64,000 bases of DNA from Botrimarina colliarenosi (lineage in GTDB: Bacteria; Planctomycetota; Planctomycetia; Pirellulales; Lacipirellulaceae), in NCBI RefSeq assembly GCF_007859955.1, contig NZ_SJPR01000002.1, positions 482,353 through 546,352 of the forward strand. The letters are read 5' to 3'. The translations under genes were made by a program, and so were the position numbers. A model generated the notes under the pieces. It was not told the DNA's origin, made no database searches, and saw only the letters and a list, made by a program, of their open reading frames with translations. This document shows, piece by piece, positions 62,192-64,000 of the stretch (position 1 is its first letter; the number at the start of each line of letters is the position of its first letter).

Positions 62192-63079
62192 GTGGCGCGG
62201 AATAACGAGATCGTCGGCGACTACCGCCTTTTCCACATGATTCGCGCTGGCTCGGTCTACGAGATCTGGGCCGTTCGGCCCGTCTCGGGGAACGAGTCGT
62301 TCGCCATGAAGTGGATCCCCAAGGACAGCGCCAAGTACGACGGTACCGCCGTCCGCGAGCTCAAGCACGAGTACAACGTCGGCAAATCGCTCGAGCACCC
62401 GTCCGTCATCAAAACCTACGACTATGGCTCGGGGAAGAACGGCGCGTGGCTCCTCATGGAGTTCTTCAAGACGCCCAACCTAAAACAGCAGATCATCGCC
62501 AACGTCAAAGCGCTGCAGTGGCGGGTGAAGGACGTCCTCACCAACGCCGCCGCCGGCCTCGCCCACATGCACGACCAGGGCTGGGTCCACCGCGACGTGA
62601 AGCCCGACAACTACCTGATCAACGACGCCAACGAGGTGCGGCTGATCGACTTCACCATCGCCGCCAAACAGACCGGGGCGATTGGCAAGCTGTTCGGCGC
62701 CAAGTCCAAGATCCAGGGCACCCACAGCTACATGAGCCCCGAGCAGATCCGAGGGCAGGGGGTCGACCCGCGGGACGACATCTACAGCTTCGGCTGCCAG
62801 GTGTTCGAGGTGCTCGCCGGCAAGCTGCCGTTCACCGCCAACACGCCGCAAGAACTGCTGCAGCGGCACCTGAAGTCGCGCCCGCCGCAACTCAACGTGC
62901 TCGATACGAACATCCACCCCGACTTCGCGGCCTTCGTCAACAAGATGCTCGCCAAGAAACGCGAAGATCGGCCGCAGTCCATGAAAGAAGTCATGGTGAA
63001 GATCAAGACCGAACCGATCTTCTACATCCCGCCAGAGAAGCCGAAGGCGGACGAGCCGGTTGAAGAAAAGAACGATTAA
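62192..63079 (+). CDS. Ser/Thr protein kinase, single domain
   Basis: A 295-residue Hanks-type kinase without membrane helix. Motifs: FAMKWIPKDS (ATP Lys), HRDVKPDNYLINDANEV (catalytic loop), LIDFTIAAKQTG where DFG is replaced by DFT (Asp about 153), GTHSYMSPEQIRGQG and RDDIYSFGCQVFEVLAGKLP. The Gly-rich loop is poor (MIRAGSVYEIW). The start is a GTG with AGGGG upstream. The C-terminus ends in a Pro/Glu/Lys tail (PPEKPKADEPVEEKND). It is similar in its atypical DFG motif to the kinase at 46615-48873. Confidence 0.85.
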   Translation: MARNNEIVGDYRLFHMIRAGSVYEIWAVRPVSGNESFAMKWIPKDSAKYDGTAVRELKHEYNVGKSLEHPSVIKTYDYGSGKNGAWLLMEFFKTPNLKQQIIANVKALQWRVKDVLTNAAAGLAHMHDQGWVHRDVKPDNYLINDANEVRLIDFTIAAKQTGAIGKLFGAKSKIQGTHSYMSPEQIRGQGVDPRDDIYSFGCQVFEVLAGKLPFTANTPQELLQRHLKSRPPQLNVLDTNIHPDFAAFVNKMLAKKREDRPQSMKEVMVKIKTEPIFYIPPEKPKADEPVEEKND

Positions 63080-63094
63080 CCACGCAGAAAAGAT

Positions 63095-63198
63095 TCACCA
63101 CAGAGAACACGGAGAAGCCGTGAGGCGATGGAAGGCGGCATGACCGGCTTTCCGAACAAAAAGCCTCTCGGCGTTCTCGGTGCTCTCGGTGGTGATTA
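63095..63198. repeat. Iterated-word inverted repeat between the kinase gene and accA
   Basis: The left arm 63095-63120 (TTCACCACAGAGAACACGGA) and the right arm about 63165-63198 (ending CTCTCGGTGGTGATT) are imperfectly complementary, again with repeated words (ACAGAGA / TCTCGGTG). It directly precedes accA. Confidence 0.65.
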
Positions 63199-63216
63199 AA
63201 GAACAAGGTACAAGCG

Positions 63217-64000
63217 ATGTCAGCCGGTCCTGGACTTGAATTCGAACAGCCGCTCCAAACGCTGGAGGCTGAGGTGCGCCGTCTCGAGACGGACGCCGAG
63301 AAGACGCCGCAACAGCACGAGGAGCTCCGCGCCACCAAGCGCCGCCTCGCCGACAAAACGCGCGAGGTGTACGCCGGGCTCGACGCCTGGGACACCGTCC
63401 GCGTCGCCCGACTGCAGGACCGGCCCAAGTTCACCGACTACGTCGAGCTGGTCTTTGACGAGTTCGTCGAGCTGCACGGCGACAAGTTCTACGGCGACGA
63501 CCGCGCGCTGCGCACCGGCTTCGCCAAGCTCGACGGCATGAAGGTCATGCTCGTCGGCCACCACAAAGGCAAGACGTTCAAAGAACGGACCGAGTGCTAC
63601 TTCGGCTGCGCCCATCCCGAGGGCTATCGCAAGTCGATGAGCAAAATGAAGATGGCAGCCAAGTATGGCATGCCGATCGTCTGCCTGATCGACACGCCGG
63701 GCGCCTACCCAGGCATCGGCGCCGAAGAACGCGGCCAAGCTCAGGTGATCGCTGAGAGCATGCTGCTGATGTCGAAGTTGCCAACGCCCATCATCTGCGT
63801 CGTCATCGGCGAAGGTGGTTCGGGCGGCGCGCTGGGCATCGGCGTCGGCGACCGCGTCGCGGTGCTGGAGCACGCCTACTACTCGGTCATCAGCCCCGAG
63901 GGTTGCGCCGGCATCCTCTGGAAGAGCCACGACTTCGCCGACAAAGCGGCCCGCGCGTTGCAGCTCACATCGAAGCGACTGCAGGAACTCGGCGCCATCG
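63217..64000 (+). CDS. accA: Acetyl-CoA carboxylase carboxyltransferase subunit alpha, partial
   Basis: About 261 residues up to the window edge, with no stop reached. It is one half of the carboxyltransferase that transfers CO2 from biotin to acetyl-CoA for fatty acid synthesis. Motifs: LEFEQPLQTLEAEVRRLE at the start, LARLQDRP-type VRVARLQDRPKFTDYVELVF, GFAKLDGMKVMLVGHHKGK, PIVCLIDTPGAYPGIGAEER and ICVVIGEGGSGGALGIGVGD with the oxyanion glycines, then YSVISPEGCAGILWK. The ATG at 63217 has AAGG upstream. Confidence 0.95.
   Translation, partial: MSAGPGLEFEQPLQTLEAEVRRLETDAEKTPQQHEELRATKRRLADKTREVYAGLDAWDTVRVARLQDRPKFTDYVELVFDEFVELHGDKFYGDDRALRTGFAKLDGMKVMLVGHHKGKTFKERTECYFGCAHPEGYRKSMSKMKMAAKYGMPIVCLIDTPGAYPGIGAEERGQAQVIAESMLLMSKLPTPIICVVIGEGGSGGALGIGVGDRVAVLEHAYYSVISPEGCAGILWKSHDFADKAARALQLTSKRLQELGAI

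Overview
The window looks like the chromosome of a high-GC planctomycete, most likely of the Pirellulales / Lacipirellulaceae type. The signs are a pair of TIGR03000-type planctomycete domains (53058-54167), PEP-CTERM-tailed secreted proteins, one of them with a dockerin-like repeat (24710-25852, 60334-61332), a Cys-rich exported protein, receptor-type Ser/Thr kinases, an HTTM protein, a PilM-PilN fusion inside a pseudopilin operon, and many intergenic palindromes. No rRNA, tRNA or CRISPR was seen.

Layout. (1) 1-9276, minus strand: a type IV pilus / type II secretion operon. In transcription order it encodes a degenerate receiver protein, a PilB/GspE ATPase, PilC/GspF, five pseudopilins, a PilX/GspK-like protein, a PilM-PilN fusion, PilO and a secretin cut by the window edge. 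(2) 9.4-25.9 kb: mixed housekeeping genes (CBS-domain protein, FabD-like acyltransferase, PQQ-type beta-propeller, PabB/PabA, outer-membrane barrel, giant MscS channel, ABC-F ATPase, CHAD protein, cupin, XdhC, dockerin/PEP-CTERM esterase-like protein). (3) 26.8-28.1 kb: an IS110/IS1111-type element. (4) 28.3-44.7 kb: a nearly complete purine and ureide catabolism cluster: xanthine dehydrogenase (xdhB, xdhA), urate oxidase, HIU hydrolase, OHCU decarboxylase, allantoinase, allantoate amidohydrolase, ureidoglycine aminohydrolase, ureidoglycolate amidohydrolase, a PucG-type aminotransferase and a dihydropyrimidinase. A lower-GC HEAT-like gene and an ankyrin gene are embedded in it. Together these would take xanthine to glyoxylate, CO2 and ammonia; no permease or dedicated regulator is visible. 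(5) 45-58.3 kb: exported proteins of unknown function, a membrane-anchored kinase, a Uma2 protein, coaD, a class V aminotransferase, an exported isoaspartyl methyltransferase, a Tyr/Gly/Ser-repeat protein, an HTTM pair, asd and truA. (6) 58.6-60.2 kb: an IS4-like element whose transposase is frameshifted. (7) 60.3-64 kb: a formylglycine-enzyme/C-type-lectin-fold PEP-CTERM protein followed by an Avd-like four-helix-bundle gene, then a small membrane protein, a Ser/Thr kinase and the start of accA.

Most interesting: the 60334-61787 pair looks like the variable protein and accessory gene of a diversity-generating retroelement (DGR). In the C-terminal lectin-like patch, 14 exposed codons are all NNC, as expected from adenine mutagenesis of AAC codons. 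Avd appears internally deleted, and neither a reverse transcriptase nor a template repeat is visible in the window, so this is either a decaying DGR or one served in trans. Also notable are a predicted CA-bounded IS1111-like element inserted in a hairpin repeat, with a long 3' noncoding segment that could hold a bridge RNA, and several families of intergenic palindromes built from short iterated words, two of them nested at 56153-56343.
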